Assembly: GCF_938039245.1 (NCBI RefSeq)
Contig: NZ_CALHVN010000012.1
Span: 1-64,000, forward strand
Origin: an uncultured Campylobacter sp.
GTDB taxonomy: Bacteria > Campylobacterota > Campylobacteria > Campylobacterales > Campylobacteraceae
Length of the DNA stretch: 64,000 nt
Direction: 5' to 3'
Within the stretch, counting starts at the first letter, position 1. Each line of letters starts with the position of its first letter. Position numbers and translations under genes: made by a program. Under the pieces are notes generated by a model that did not search any database, was not told the origin of the DNA, and saw nothing but the letters and a program-made list of their open reading frames with translations. This document shows, in pieces, positions 56,090-64,000 of the stretch.

Positions 56090-57643
56090 ATGCAAGAGCA
56101 AATGTCAAGACGCGATTTGTTAAAGCTAGGTATGGCGGGTGCGGGCGCGCTCGCGCTAGGTGCGGTAAATGCGCAAGCAAGCGCGCTAAACGCAAAAGAC
56201 GTCAAATTTGACGAAGAGTGGGACGTAATCATCATCGGCTCGGGCTTTGCGGGGCTTGCGGCGGGCTTAAAAGCCGCGCAAAAAGGCAATAAGGTCTTAA
56301 TTCTGGAAAAAATGGGCCGTATCGGCGGAAACTCCGTCATCAACGGCGGCGGTATGAGCGTACCGATGAACCCCGTGCAGGAAAAAACGGGTATCAAGGA
56401 TAGCAAAGAGCTATTTATGAACGACTGCTTAAAGGCTGGACTTGGCATCAACCACCCCGAGCTTTTAAGCACGCTAGCAGACCGCGGCCTAGACGCGTTT
56501 AAATTCCTCGTAGATAACGGCGTACAGTTTAAGATGGATCACTGCGCGCACTTCGGCGGACACAGCGTCGCGCGCTCGATGCTAACCACAAACGATAGCG
56601 GCTCAGGCTATATCCAACCGATGCTTGAAAAATTCGAAGCGCTAAAAGACAAAGGCTGCGAGCTTCGCCGCCGCGCCAAATTTGACGACTTCGTGCTAGA
56701 CGACAGTGGCCGAGTCGTGGGCGTAACGATCAGAGAAGAGTACAGGTTTGACGATAAGCTTTACAGCGACGACCTAGAAAACACGAGCGGCACGAAAAAG
56801 ACGCTAAAAGCGAACAAGGGCGTCGTTTTGGCAGCCGGTGGATTTTGCCGCGATAAAATTTTCCGCAAGCTGCAAGACCCGCGCATCCCAGACGACGTCG
56901 ATAGCACGAACCATCCGGGAGCCACCGCGGGCGCGCTGCTAAAAGCATTTGAGATCGGCGCGTATCCGGTGCAGGTAGACTGGATCCAGTTTGGTCCGTG
57001 GGCAAGCCCCGATGAGAAGGGTTTTGGCACCGCTCCGATCCTAACTCAGCAAGGCACGTTTAAATACGGTATCGCCGTGGACGTGCGCACGGGCAAGCGC
57101 TTTATGAACGAGCTAGCCGACCGCAAAACGCGCGCGGACGCGGAGTTTAAAATTTTACGCGAGGATCCAAAAGCCTATCCGATAACATTCGCCGATACCA
57201 AAACGGCGTTTAAAGACCTAAGCGAAGAGGTCGTGCAAAAGGGCATGGCAAGCGGCAAACTAGTGGGCGAGTGCGCTACGCTGGATGATATCGCTAAAAA
57301 ATACGGCGTGCCTGCGGACGCGCTAAAAGAAACCGTCAAGAAGTATAACGAAGGCGTCAAGGCCAAAAAAGACGAATTCGGCAAACAAGAAAGCGCGCTA
57401 AGCGAGATCAACGAAGCAGGACCGTTCTACGTCATCCGCCTATCGCCAAAGCCTCACCATACCATGGGCGGCCTAAAGATCAATGCCAAAGCCGAGGTCA
57501 TATCAAGCAAGACGAATAAACCGATCCCAGGCCTCTTTGCCGCAGGCGAGATCACCGGCGGTACGCACGGCGCGAGCAGGTTAGGCACGGTTGCGATAAC
57601 GGACTGCATAGTTTTCGGAATGATAGCCGGAGAAAATATCTAA
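56090..57643 (+). CDS. Tat-exported periplasmic fumarate-reductase-type flavoprotein (FccA-like)
   Basis: This is a 517-residue flavoprotein of the fumarate/methacrylate/urocanate reductase family. The twin-arginine signal is SRRDLLKLG (Arg7-Arg8), with cleavage after AQASA. The FAD site is DVIIIGSGFAGLAAGLKAA followed by GRIGGNSVINGGG. Substrate-site residues lie in HHTMGG and GASRLGT. It has no haem motifs of its own, unlike Shewanella FccA. The haem partners are encoded by the next two genes, as in the Wolinella fccABC set. The natural substrate (fumarate, methacrylate, urocanate or other) cannot be fixed by eye. Confidence 0.88.
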   Translation: MQEQMSRRDLLKLGMAGAGALALGAVNAQASALNAKDVKFDEEWDVIIIGSGFAGLAAGLKAAQKGNKVLILEKMGRIGGNSVINGGGMSVPMNPVQEKTGIKDSKELFMNDCLKAGLGINHPELLSTLADRGLDAFKFLVDNGVQFKMDHCAHFGGHSVARSMLTTNDSGSGYIQPMLEKFEALKDKGCELRRRAKFDDFVLDDSGRVVGVTIREEYRFDDKLYSDDLENTSGTKKTLKANKGVVLAAGGFCRDKIFRKLQDPRIPDDVDSTNHPGATAGALLKAFEIGAYPVQVDWIQFGPWASPDEKGFGTAPILTQQGTFKYGIAVDVRTGKRFMNELADRKTRADAEFKILREDPKAYPITFADTKTAFKDLSEEVVQKGMASGKLVGECATLDDIAKKYGVPADALKETVKKYNEGVKAKKDEFGKQESALSEINEAGPFYVIRLSPKPHHTMGGLKINAKAEVISSKTNKPIPGLFAAGEITGGTHGASRLGTVAITDCIVFGMIAGENI

Positions 57644-57860
57644 ATTTGATAAAACGAAGTTCTCGCGAGTTTATGCTTCGTTGGATCTAAATTTTATCGC
57701 TAGATGAACTAAATGTTCTATCTGCGCTCTAAAATTTAGATCCGCCTCGCCTAAAGCCCGCGATAATTCGTTTTAATTTCGTATCGCAGGTCAAATTTGG
57801 CTTGCGATATTTGATTAAATTTGACGGCAAATTTATAAAATTCACTTCCCAAACTGCGAC

Positions 57861-57881
57861 GCTTTGCCTGCAAGGCAAAGC
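57861..57881. other. Hairpin after the flavoprotein gene
   Basis: GCTTTGCC and GGCAAAGC form an eight-base stem around TGCAA. The outer GCGAC/GTCGC can extend it. It may be a processing or termination element, but no T-tract follows. Confidence 0.5.
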
Positions 57882-57907
57882 AGTGTCGCCACCTTAAAAG
57901 CGTCGTA

Positions 57908-57967
57908 GGGGGAGGGGGATTAAAGGGGGTGGGGAGCGACTTCGCAATTTAAGCCCCCACCCCCTTT
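57908..57967 (+). repeat. G-tract block with 13-bp hairpin
   Basis: Four G-runs occur in a row: GGGGG-A-GGGGG-ATTAAA-GGGGG-T-GGGG (57908-57934), a pattern able to form a G-quadruplex. The last 13 bases, AAAGGGGGTGGGG, pair perfectly with CCCCACCCCCTTT (57955-57967). G4 and hairpin formation would be mutually exclusive. No gene covers it. Confidence 0.7.
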
Positions 57968-57973
57968 ACAACA

Positions 57974-58009
57974 AAGTAAAAAACAACCGTTTGAGGTTGT
58001 TTTTTACTT
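57974..58009. terminator. Perfect 15-bp inverted repeat, probable terminator
   Basis: AAGTAAAAAACAACC pairs with GGTTGTTTTTTACTT around a six-base loop. The T-run within the right arm resembles an intrinsic terminator for the flavoprotein gene. It could also work on the minus strand because the element is symmetric. Confidence 0.65.
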
Positions 58010-58056
58010 AAAGAGTTAAATTTAAAAACCGAATTTGCCCCTCAAATTTAAAGGTA

Positions 58057-58073
58057 AAAGAGTATATCTCTTT
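58057..58073. promoter_or_regulatory. Small dyad upstream of the tetrahaem cytochrome gene
   Basis: AAAGAG-TATAT-CTCTTT is a six-base inverted repeat 25 bases before the ATG. It could be an operator or part of the leader, and TATAT may serve as a -10. Confidence 0.4.
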
Positions 58074-58097
58074 AACTCCTCACAGAAAGGAATTCGC

Positions 58098-58538
58098 ATG
58101 AAACATAAAGCGTTTCTCGCCTTGTGCGCGTCTATGCTACTATGCTCTTTTGCATTTAGCGTAGAAGCCTTAGGCGCAAAGATAATGTCTTTAGCCGATC
58201 TTAACGTCACTGATGAACTGCGAGCCAAACACCCGCTAAAGCCTCATCACGAAAAGCTAAGCTTCACCTGTCTTGATTGTCACGAAGGACAAGGAAACGA
58301 TGCTAGTAAATTTAAATCTATCGGCGATAAAGGCTGTTTGTCCTGTCACGGCGACAAGAAAAAGATAGCTAAAAGACTAGAATACATGGATCTGCTAAAA
58401 GCAAATCCCCACAACTCGGTTCACGACGGCCCTACGCTATACTGCGACGAGTGCCACAACGAGCATAAAAAATCAACCAATATGTGCACGGAGTGCCACG
58501 AACACGAAGTTCCGCAATGGATGGGGGTAACGCCATGA
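58098..58538 (+). CDS. Periplasmic tetrahaem cytochrome c (FccB-like)
   Basis: This is a 146-residue protein with a Sec signal peptide (about 1-21) and four CxxCH motifs at about 58-62, 80-84, 116-120 and 130-134. It also has extra His residues as axial ligands (KHPLKPHHEK, NPHNSVHD). It resembles the cytochrome domain of flavocytochrome c3 encoded as a separate chain. It would carry electrons from the NapC-like protein to the flavoprotein. I start at MKHKAF with AAAGGA upstream; the frame is open 21 codons earlier. The stop overlaps the next start (ATGA). Confidence 0.88.
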   Translation: MKHKAFLALCASMLLCSFAFSVEALGAKIMSLADLNVTDELRAKHPLKPHHEKLSFTCLDCHEGQGNDASKFKSIGDKGCLSCHGDKKKIAKRLEYMDLLKANPHNSVHDGPTLYCDECHNEHKKSTNMCTECHEHEVPQWMGVTP

Positions 58539-59197
58539 AAATTTCAAAGAAAGTACTAGCGCTTATTATATTAGTAAGCGGCATTATAGGGTTTTTAGTC
58601 GTACTTCCCGTGCATTACGCCCTAGAAGAAACTAGCGGAGAGAAGTTTTGCGTAGTGTGCCACGAGATGGATCCTATGGTTATAGCTTATAGTAGCGACG
58701 TTCACAGCGGCAAAGGTAAAAGCGGAGTAAGGGCTAAATGCGTAGACTGCCACATACCTCACGACAACCTAGCCAAATACGTTTTAACTAAAGCTAAAAA
58801 CGGATTAATGGAGGGATACGTTCATTTCTTTAAAGACCCCGAGGCTATAGACTGGCATAAAAACAGAGAGAAAAGAGAGCACTTCGTATTTGATAACGGT
58901 TGCGTTAGCTGCCATACGAATTTGGTGGATAATAAGCTAACAAGCCCGCAGGCTCAAAAGATGCACGCTCACTATCAAAGCTTGCTAAATACGGATAAGC
59001 AACTAACCTGCGCTAGCTGTCACGCCGAGGTAGGCCACAGCGGGCTAAACAATATGCTAAACTACTGGAAGCCTGAATACAAAATCTACGAAAAGAAAGC
59101 CGCAGTCAAAAAAGAAGAGATAAAGAAGGCTTATTTTGGGGAGGATTACGTAGCGCCAAAAGTAGAAAATAAAGAAGGCAATGCCACCGAAAAGTAG
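58535..59197 (+). CDS. NapC/NrfH-family tetrahaem quinol dehydrogenase (FccC-like)
   Basis: This is a 220-residue protein with one N-terminal anchor helix (about 7-27) and four CxxCH motifs (39-43, 69-73, 123-127, 159-163). It also has the CHEMDPM and SDVHSGK stretches typical of NrfH/NapC proteins, where the Met after the first haem is a ligand. It oxidises menaquinol and passes electrons to periplasmic cytochromes. Coupled to the cytochrome gene by ATGA. The C-terminal tail is Lys/Glu-rich. Together the three genes make a complete periplasmic reductase chain. Confidence 0.88.
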   Translation: MKISKKVLALIILVSGIIGFLVVLPVHYALEETSGEKFCVVCHEMDPMVIAYSSDVHSGKGKSGVRAKCVDCHIPHDNLAKYVLTKAKNGLMEGYVHFFKDPEAIDWHKNREKREHFVFDNGCVSCHTNLVDNKLTSPQAQKMHAHYQSLLNTDKQLTCASCHAEVGHSGLNNMLNYWKPEYKIYEKKAAVKKEEIKKAYFGEDYVAPKVENKEGNATEK

Positions 59198-59203
59198 GCT
59201 AAA

Positions 59204-59857
59204 ATGAAGAAAATTTTGCTCGTTAGCGACGACGCTCAGATGCAGCTAAACCTCAACGCCGCGCTTTACCGCTTTAACATCCGCATAGTTCGCTTTGAAA
59301 ATTTAAGCGAGCTAAAAGAGGATTATTATAGCGGCAACCGCTACATCTTTTACGTCATCGACGTAAAGACGAAGGATCTGGCAAATTTCGACTCGGTCAA
59401 ATTTCTGCGAGATAACGGGAGCCTAACTCCCGTTATGATCCTGATAGATAAGGCCATTCCCGCGCTTTATAAGAAAATTTACTACGCCAAATACGACGAC
59501 TTTATGGTTAAGCCGTTTTTGTCCGAGGAGTTTTTGTTTAGGGTGTTTAGAAACTGCCGAATTTTGCTCGGAAGCAAATTTGAGCTAAAAAACGGCGCCG
59601 TTTACGACAAAAACAGCCTTACTCTGCACATAAACGGCACAAATATAATGCTCGGCAAAAAAGAGGGATTGTTTTTAGAAATTTTAGCCAAAAACGCCCC
59701 GCACGTAGTAACGATTCAAGAGCTTGAGTGGAGTATCTATAAGGACGAAGAGGTCTCGTCCGATCGTCTGCGCTCGCTCGTGCGTCAGCTGCGCGCGAAG
59801 CTACCTTTTGAGCTAATCAAAACCGTGCGAAGTATCGGATATAGCATAGACGGGTAA
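59204..59857 (+). CDS. OmpR/PhoB-type response regulator (orphan)
   Basis: This is a 217-residue protein with an N-terminal receiver (about 1-120). The acidic pair is near Asp9-10 in LVSDDAQ, the likely phospho-Asp is in FYVIDVKTKD, and the Lys is in FMVKPF. A winged-helix DNA-binding domain follows (about 125-217, SDRLRSLVRQLRAKL...TVRSIGYS). No histidine kinase is adjacent. It starts seven bases after the NapC-like gene, so it probably controls this reductase operon in response to its substrate or to electron-acceptor status. Confidence 0.88.
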   Translation: MKKILLVSDDAQMQLNLNAALYRFNIRIVRFENLSELKEDYYSGNRYIFYVIDVKTKDLANFDSVKFLRDNGSLTPVMILIDKAIPALYKKIYYAKYDDFMVKPFLSEEFLFRVFRNCRILLGSKFELKNGAVYDKNSLTLHINGTNIMLGKKEGLFLEILAKNAPHVVTIQELEWSIYKDEEVSSDRLRSLVRQLRAKLPFELIKTVRSIGYSIDG

Positions 59858-60005
59858 ATGCGCCCGTCTTTTTGCGCTAAGTTTAGCCCGCTAAATTTAC
59901 GCCGTTTTTACCGCTATTTTTAAATTTACGCCGCCGCGTAAAATAAAAGCGCGGATTCCTCCTTTTTGAGTTATAATTGCGATAGATTATCATAAAGGAG
60001 AGGCT

Positions 60006-60842
60006 ATGCAAGCAAAAAAGGTCAAATTTAACGACGCGATTTCAGAGACGCTGTTTATAAATTTATATTTTCGCGCGCTGGATAACGACGAGCCCGAACC
60101 GATCCTAGGCGATCCCTTTTCGCACCCGGTTATGCAGCGCATAGATTATGATTTCGCTAAATTTAAAGGCGGCAAATTTAGCAAAACCGGCACCGTGATT
60201 AGAGCGCGGTTTTTTGATGACGAGATTTTAGATTTCGCTCGCAAAAACGCGGGCGAAAAGCTAGTCGTAGTCCAGATCGGAGCAGGGCTTGATACGCGTC
60301 CGCTAAGGCTTGAAAAGCAGATATCTGGCGCCTTGTTTTACGACCTTGATTTACCGGACGTCATAGATTTGCGCGACGAGCTAGTGCCCAAATCCGCGCT
60401 AAATTTTAGCCTCAAAGCCTCGATGTTTGAGACCGCGTGGATGGACGAGCTGCGCGCGCGGCACGAGGGGGCGAAGTTTATCTTCGTGCTAGAAGGCGTG
60501 GCGATGTATTTTAGTGAGCCCGAAATTTCGGCGTTTATGCGAAATTTAGCGCAGAGATTTAGCGGCGTAGTTATGCTTGATTTACTCAGTCGTTTCGCCG
60601 CTAGCATAGAGCCTAAAAAGCACGATGTACTGCGCTATATCGCAAATCCGCCTAAATTTAAACTCAGCATCGACGACGAGAGGTTGCTTGAAGCGTGGGA
60701 CGAGCGCATTAAGCTTTTAAAAACGGGCGTGATGATGGACATAAGGCCTGAGAAATGGTGCCTCGCGGCGAAAATTTTCCGCATTTTTAGCAAGATCAAA
60801 AACTCGTGCAAGATGTGCGTCTACGGGCTAAATTTAAGCTAA
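60006..60842 (+). CDS. SAM-dependent methyltransferase (PPM1/Tcmp type, LCMT-like)
   Basis: This is a 278-residue class I methyltransferase of the leucine carboxyl methyltransferase/TIGR00027 type. It has an Arg-containing N-terminal KTGTVIRARFFDDEI, SAM loop VVQIGAGLDTRPLRL, YDLDLPDVIDLR (acidic ribose contact) and FVLEGVAMYFSE. In bacteria these methylate small molecules. Tcmp relatives are linked to natural-product and polyketide modification. It starts with ATG 60006 after AAAGGAG and is not obviously in an operon. Confidence 0.82.
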   Translation: MQAKKVKFNDAISETLFINLYFRALDNDEPEPILGDPFSHPVMQRIDYDFAKFKGGKFSKTGTVIRARFFDDEILDFARKNAGEKLVVVQIGAGLDTRPLRLEKQISGALFYDLDLPDVIDLRDELVPKSALNFSLKASMFETAWMDELRARHEGAKFIFVLEGVAMYFSEPEISAFMRNLAQRFSGVVMLDLLSRFAASIEPKKHDVLRYIANPPKFKLSIDDERLLEAWDERIKLLKTGVMMDIRPEKWCLAAKIFRIFSKIKNSCKMCVYGLNLS

Positions 60843-61252
60843 ATTCGCACTCGGCGGTCAAATTTGCCGCGAGTTTAAATCTTAGAGCGGGCTGGGCGTT
60901 TGCTTTACGCGGATTTTGCGGAGTAAATTTTAGCCTGCCTGCCGCGCTCGCATCGGCATTTTAGATATTTACGGCACGGCTTAAAGGGCGCGAAAGAACG
61001 CGGCGTGGCTTAAATTTCGCCCGAGTTTTAAACTGCGCCCGCTAGTTTGCAAACGCTCGAAATTTGCCGCAAACGAAACGCCATGCTAAATTCGCGCGGG
61101 TTTTATTAGGCGTTTGATTTGCGCGGTAACCGCCCGCAAGGTCGTGCCGCTTGATTAAATTTACCTAGATTTCGCGCCGCCGCCGCGCTATAAAGCTAAA
61201 ATTTAAAATAAGCCGTTTTGGGTATAATTTTCAAAAATTTCGGAGCGGTAAA
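60843..61252. other. Gene-free stretch upstream of proB
   Basis: About 410 bp, GC-rich with scattered AAATTT motifs. No ORF, RNA gene or strong terminator is visible apart from the proB promoter at its right end. Confidence 0.5.
61223..61228 (+). promoter_or_regulatory. -10 box of proB
   Basis: TATAAT lies 30 bases before the proB ATG, preceded by TTTTGGG, with GGAG at 61242-61245 as the ribosome site. Confidence 0.6.
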
Positions 61253-62380
61253 ATGGACAGAAAAGAGCTTCTAGGCGGCGTAAAACGCATCGTCGTAAAA
61301 ATCGGCACTTCAACGCTAGCAAACGCGGACGGCTCGCTAAACGAGGATAAAATCAAACAAATCGTAGCAAATTTAAGCGAACTAAACGAAAACGCCGAAG
61401 TGGTCTTCGTAACCTCGGGCGCCGTGGGGGCCGGCATGGGGCAGATGAAGCTCGCGCACAAGCCAAAATCCATCGTCGAAAAGCAAGCGCTTGCGGCCAT
61501 CGGGCAGGTTTCGCTCATACATCTTTATCAAATTTTATTTTGGGCGCACGGCAAAACGATCGCGCAGTTGCTGCTAACCAAAGACGACTTTAGCGACCGC
61601 CGCCGCTACCTAAATATGCGTAGCGTCCTGCGCTCCTTGCTTGCTAAAAAAATCATACCCGTCATCAATGAAAACGACCCCGTCGTGGGCGAGGGAATAA
61701 GAGGCGTGAAAGTCGGCGACAACGATACGCTAAGCGCGCTGGTTGCGGGACTAATCGAGGCTGATTTGCTCGTGATTTTGACCGATATCGACGGGCTATA
61801 CGATAAAAATCCAAGCGTTTTTGCCGACGCTAAATTTATAAATTTGGTCGAAAATTTAGACGACGGCATCAGAGCGGCTGCTGGCGCGGAGGGCAGCAAA
61901 TTTGGCACCGGCGGCATGCGCACCAAAATAACCGCAGCCCAAATGGCGACCAAAAACGGCACGCACCTCATCATCGCAAACGGCGCGGATCCGCGAAACA
62001 TCGTGCGAGCTGCGCAGGGCTGCGAGGTCGGGACGCTCTTTTTGGCGGGTAAAAATAGGATAAATTCGCGTAAATACTGGCTCGCCTACTCCGCCGCGGA
62101 CAAAGGCTCGGTCGCTATCGACGCGGGCGCGGCAAAGGCGCTAAAAGAGGGCAAAAGCCTGCTAGCAGTCGGTATCCGCGAGGTCGTGGGCGAGTTTGAG
62201 CGCGGCGAAACGCTCGCTATCAAAGACGCAAGCGGTCTGGCGCTAGCTCGCGGCATAACAAACTACTCCTCGGCCGAGCTAGCCCTCATAAAAGGGCGCA
62301 AGAGCGAGGAGATCGAGGCGGTTCTTGGCTACAAATACGAGGACGAGGCGCTACATATCGACAACATCGCGCTGATCTAG
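61253..62380 (+). CDS. proB: Glutamate 5-kinase
   Basis: This is a 375-residue enzyme that phosphorylates glutamate in the first step of proline synthesis. The amino-acid kinase domain (about 1-255) has IVVKIGTSTLAN, VTSGAVGAGM, INENDPV, FGDND-like VKVGDNDTLSA and GTGGMRTKI. A C-terminal PUA domain (about 275-360) is present, as in E. coli ProB. It stands alone with its own promoter. proA is not in the window. Confidence 0.95.
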   Translation: MDRKELLGGVKRIVVKIGTSTLANADGSLNEDKIKQIVANLSELNENAEVVFVTSGAVGAGMGQMKLAHKPKSIVEKQALAAIGQVSLIHLYQILFWAHGKTIAQLLLTKDDFSDRRRYLNMRSVLRSLLAKKIIPVINENDPVVGEGIRGVKVGDNDTLSALVAGLIEADLLVILTDIDGLYDKNPSVFADAKFINLVENLDDGIRAAAGAEGSKFGTGGMRTKITAAQMATKNGTHLIIANGADPRNIVRAAQGCEVGTLFLAGKNRINSRKYWLAYSAADKGSVAIDAGAAKALKEGKSLLAVGIREVVGEFERGETLAIKDASGLALARGITNYSSAELALIKGRKSEEIEAVLGYKYEDEALHIDNIALI

Positions 62381-62603
62381 GTTAAATTTGCGTTTTGTCT
62401 GCGGCTAAATTTAGCCTTGAGCGCGTCAAATTTGCGCTAAATTTAGAGCAAATTTTGCTGCATGGCGGGTGAAATTTAAGCGGACGCGGCGGCTAGTTCG
62501 GTTAAATTTAGGCTTCGCGCCGTATAAAACGGACGCGTCGTAAAAGCGCGGGGCTTGTTTTACGCTAAATTTAGCCGAGGCGCTAATAAAAAAAGGAGCA
62601 TAT

Positions 62604-63494
62604 ATGGGTCAAATTTTAAACGAAACTTTGGATGAAATTTACGCCGTTTTAGGGGATGAAATCGAAAATTTAAGCGTGCAGCGCGTAGTCGTCGGGCTAT
62701 TTTTTACCGGCGTGAAGCTAAGCAACGGCGTTTGCGGCGTGAGCTACACCCCGCTAAAAGCCATCCCGCAGGCCGTTTGCTGCCCCTCTCAAGCCGCTTC
62801 TATGCCAAATGCGGGCAATATCTGCGGCAAAAACATCCGAACTCTTTTGCGGGATTTAAACAGCGACGGCGCGATCAAAAAAACCATCGCGGTAGCGGCT
62901 TTAAACGCGCTTTCGCAGACTTGTTTCGAGCAAAATCCCGGCGCGCACGCGGTTAAATTTGACGCCGATCCATTTGACGAGCTTGACGTCCGCGAGGGTT
63001 CGCTTAGCGTCATCGTGGGCGCGCTCGTGCCTTATATCAAATTTATGATGAAAAACGGCAGGGATTTTCGCATTTTAGAGCTTGATAAAAGCGTGCTAAA
63101 ACTGCAGGAAGCGGCGTATTTCGTCCCGCAAGAAAAAGCGGCCGAGGCGATTAGGGCGGCCGATAATCTCATAATCACGGGCGTTACGCTGCTAAACGAC
63201 ACGCTAGAAGAGATCCTAGCGCTAAAAAAAGAGGGCGCCAAGGCCGTAGTCGTGGGACCGACCGTTTCGATGTCGCCCGCGCCGCTGTTTGCTAGGGGCG
63301 TTAGCTACGCAGGAGGCGTATATACGCAGCGTGCAGACGAGCTTTTAGACGTCATCGCGCAGGCTGGCTCGGGCTATCATTTTTTAGGCAAATACGCCCG
63401 TAAATTTACGATGAGCGCGGACGGATTTGCGGCTAAATTTAAAAATTTTAGCCGCGCGGAGGGCGAAAAAATCACGTGGATTAAAAGGCCTTGA
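62604..63494 (+). CDS. DUF364-type protein (putative metal-chelation family)
   Basis: This is a 296-residue protein. The N-terminal part (DUF4213-like) has LFFTGVKLSNGVCGVSYTP. The C-terminal DUF364 domain has LIITGVTLLNDTLEEIL, VVVGPTVSMSPAPLFARGV and the end GYHFLGKYARKFTM. The family has a Rossmann-like fold and is named for a putative heavy-metal chelation role, often near metal or siderophore transport genes. No transporter is adjacent here within the window. It starts at ATG 62604 with AAAAGGAG. Confidence 0.75.
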   Translation: MGQILNETLDEIYAVLGDEIENLSVQRVVVGLFFTGVKLSNGVCGVSYTPLKAIPQAVCCPSQAASMPNAGNICGKNIRTLLRDLNSDGAIKKTIAVAALNALSQTCFEQNPGAHAVKFDADPFDELDVREGSLSVIVGALVPYIKFMMKNGRDFRILELDKSVLKLQEAAYFVPQEKAAEAIRAADNLIITGVTLLNDTLEEILALKKEGAKAVVVGPTVSMSPAPLFARGVSYAGGVYTQRADELLDVIAQAGSGYHFLGKYARKFTMSADGFAAKFKNFSRAEGEKITWIKRP

Positions 63495-63582
63495 TTTGCC
63501 GAGTTTTGCGCTTTGCTCGTAAAGAGCGCGTAAATTTATAGTCTGCGGCCAAAAGCGCTGCAATAAATTAGAAAGGAAAAGT

Positions 63583-63759
63583 ATGCCTGCGGATAAAGAT
63601 GCTTGCAAGCTAGATCTAACTGGAAAAAGTATGTCTTTTGCGCTTTCGTGGAAAAAAATTGATTTCGTCGTTACTCCAAGCGAGTTTCGCAGCGTTTTTA
63701 GCAGGGAGAATTTCGTATTTTTAGCCGACCGCATACGCGAAAAAACGCAGAGAGAGTAA
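63583..63759 (+). CDS. Small hypothetical protein, 58 residues
   Basis: This ATG ORF, with GAAAGGAAAAG upstream, encodes a basic 58-residue protein (LSWKKIDFVVTPSEF, RENFVFLADR). No family is recognised. The downstream reading frame continues directly in another frame without a standard start. So this may be the N-terminus of a longer gene broken by a frameshift, or a small gene coupled to the next one. Confidence 0.5.
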   Translation: MPADKDACKLDLTGKSMSFALSWKKIDFVVTPSEFRSVFSRENFVFLADRIREKTQRE

Positions 63760-64000
63760 GATTATATCCAAAGAGCAAGTTTTTAGCGATTACGAGAGGT
63801 ATTTCGAGCGAATTATCTTGCGCGAGGACGGGCGGACAAGCGAGCTTTGGGATGATGAGGTGCGGCTATATCTCATAGACGGCGAGGATAAGCTTTGCAG
63901 TGACGACTCGCTTGAGGGCAAGGCTAAAGGCGAATTTAAGATACTTGATAGCGCCAAGCCGTGCGCGAAGCTAGCTCCTTTTAATTTGCTTTATAACGAT
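63725..64000 (+). CDS. Partial hypothetical reading frame at the window edge
   Basis: The frame is open from 63725 to the last base and reads KIISKEQVFSDYERYFERII and onward in clean coding style (acidic, IDGEDKLCSDD). No ATG, GTG or TTG occurs at its beginning. The first candidates are ATT 63761 or ATA 63764, and a TTG occurs only later. It is either a gene with a rare start, or the continuation of the preceding 58-residue ORF after a frame change. The 3' end lies outside the window. Confidence 0.45.

Overview
The window looks like chromosomal DNA of a Campylobacter from the higher-GC oral group (C. showae / C. rectus / C. curvus type). The order dnaA-dnaN-gyrB, the neighbourhoods ksgA-rnj-rluB, hisF-(nucleosidase-like)-rlmN-small membrane protein, purB-nrdA, moaC-DUF493-coiled-coil protein, infC-thrS and metE-metF, and the abundance of the hexamer AAATTT all point that way. 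Species assignment is inference, because no search was possible.

Layout. (1) 1-8.4 kb: a respiratory and maturation cluster on the + strand. It holds an NrfD-type quinol dehydrogenase subunit (cut by the window edge), a giant CcsBA cytochrome c synthase, a Cys-rich Sel1 protein, a NosL-like copper protein, a small membrane protein, an FtsX/MacB-like ABC permease with its ATPase, a polytopic protein with a CPYC motif and a periplasmic protein. The NrfD-CcsBA-NosL set resembles the Wolinella mcc (copper sulfite reductase) locus. (2) 8.8-23.1 kb: housekeeping genes for RNA modification, RNA decay, histidine, purine and dNTP synthesis, with two small hypotheticals at 16.4-17.6 kb. (3) 23.1-26.1 kb: an AT-rich two-gene Hachiman anti-phage system (hamA-hamB) starting 5 bp after the nrdA stop codon. 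(4) 26.2-32.4 kb: tpx, a mini-protein resembling the NrdD C-terminus next to an NrdG-like radical SAM enzyme, a decayed gene, SRP RNA, an HD protein, QueF with a long basic tail, and a degenerate GGDEF-EAL protein. (5) 32.4-37.9 kb: gyrB, dnaN, dnaA and ruvC, with clusters of DnaA-box-like TTCAC motifs on both sides of dnaA, so the replication origin probably lies here. (6) 38-47.1 kb: moaC, malY/patB, an orphan cas6 with a palindrome around its -10 box, metE and metF. (7) 47.1-52.3 kb: accessory-looking DNA with long gene-free stretches, a DUF3137 protein, an Imm26-like protein and a metallophosphoesterase. (8) 52.3-55.8 kb: infC, thrS and tRNA-Val(GAC). (9) 56-59.9 kb: a split periplasmic flavocytochrome c system (Tat flavoprotein, tetrahaem cytochrome, NapC/NrfH-type tetrahaem quinol dehydrogenase) and an orphan response regulator. 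The flavoprotein-cytochrome intergenic region is unusually structured and G-rich. (10) 60-64 kb: a methyltransferase, proB, a DUF364-type protein and two small or partial ORFs at the edge.

The best candidates for a second look are the Hachiman locus, the orphan cas6 with its operator-like promoter, the copper/ABC maturation cluster beside NrfD-CcsBA, the NrdD-like mini-protein, and the G-tract/hairpin block between the flavocytochrome genes.
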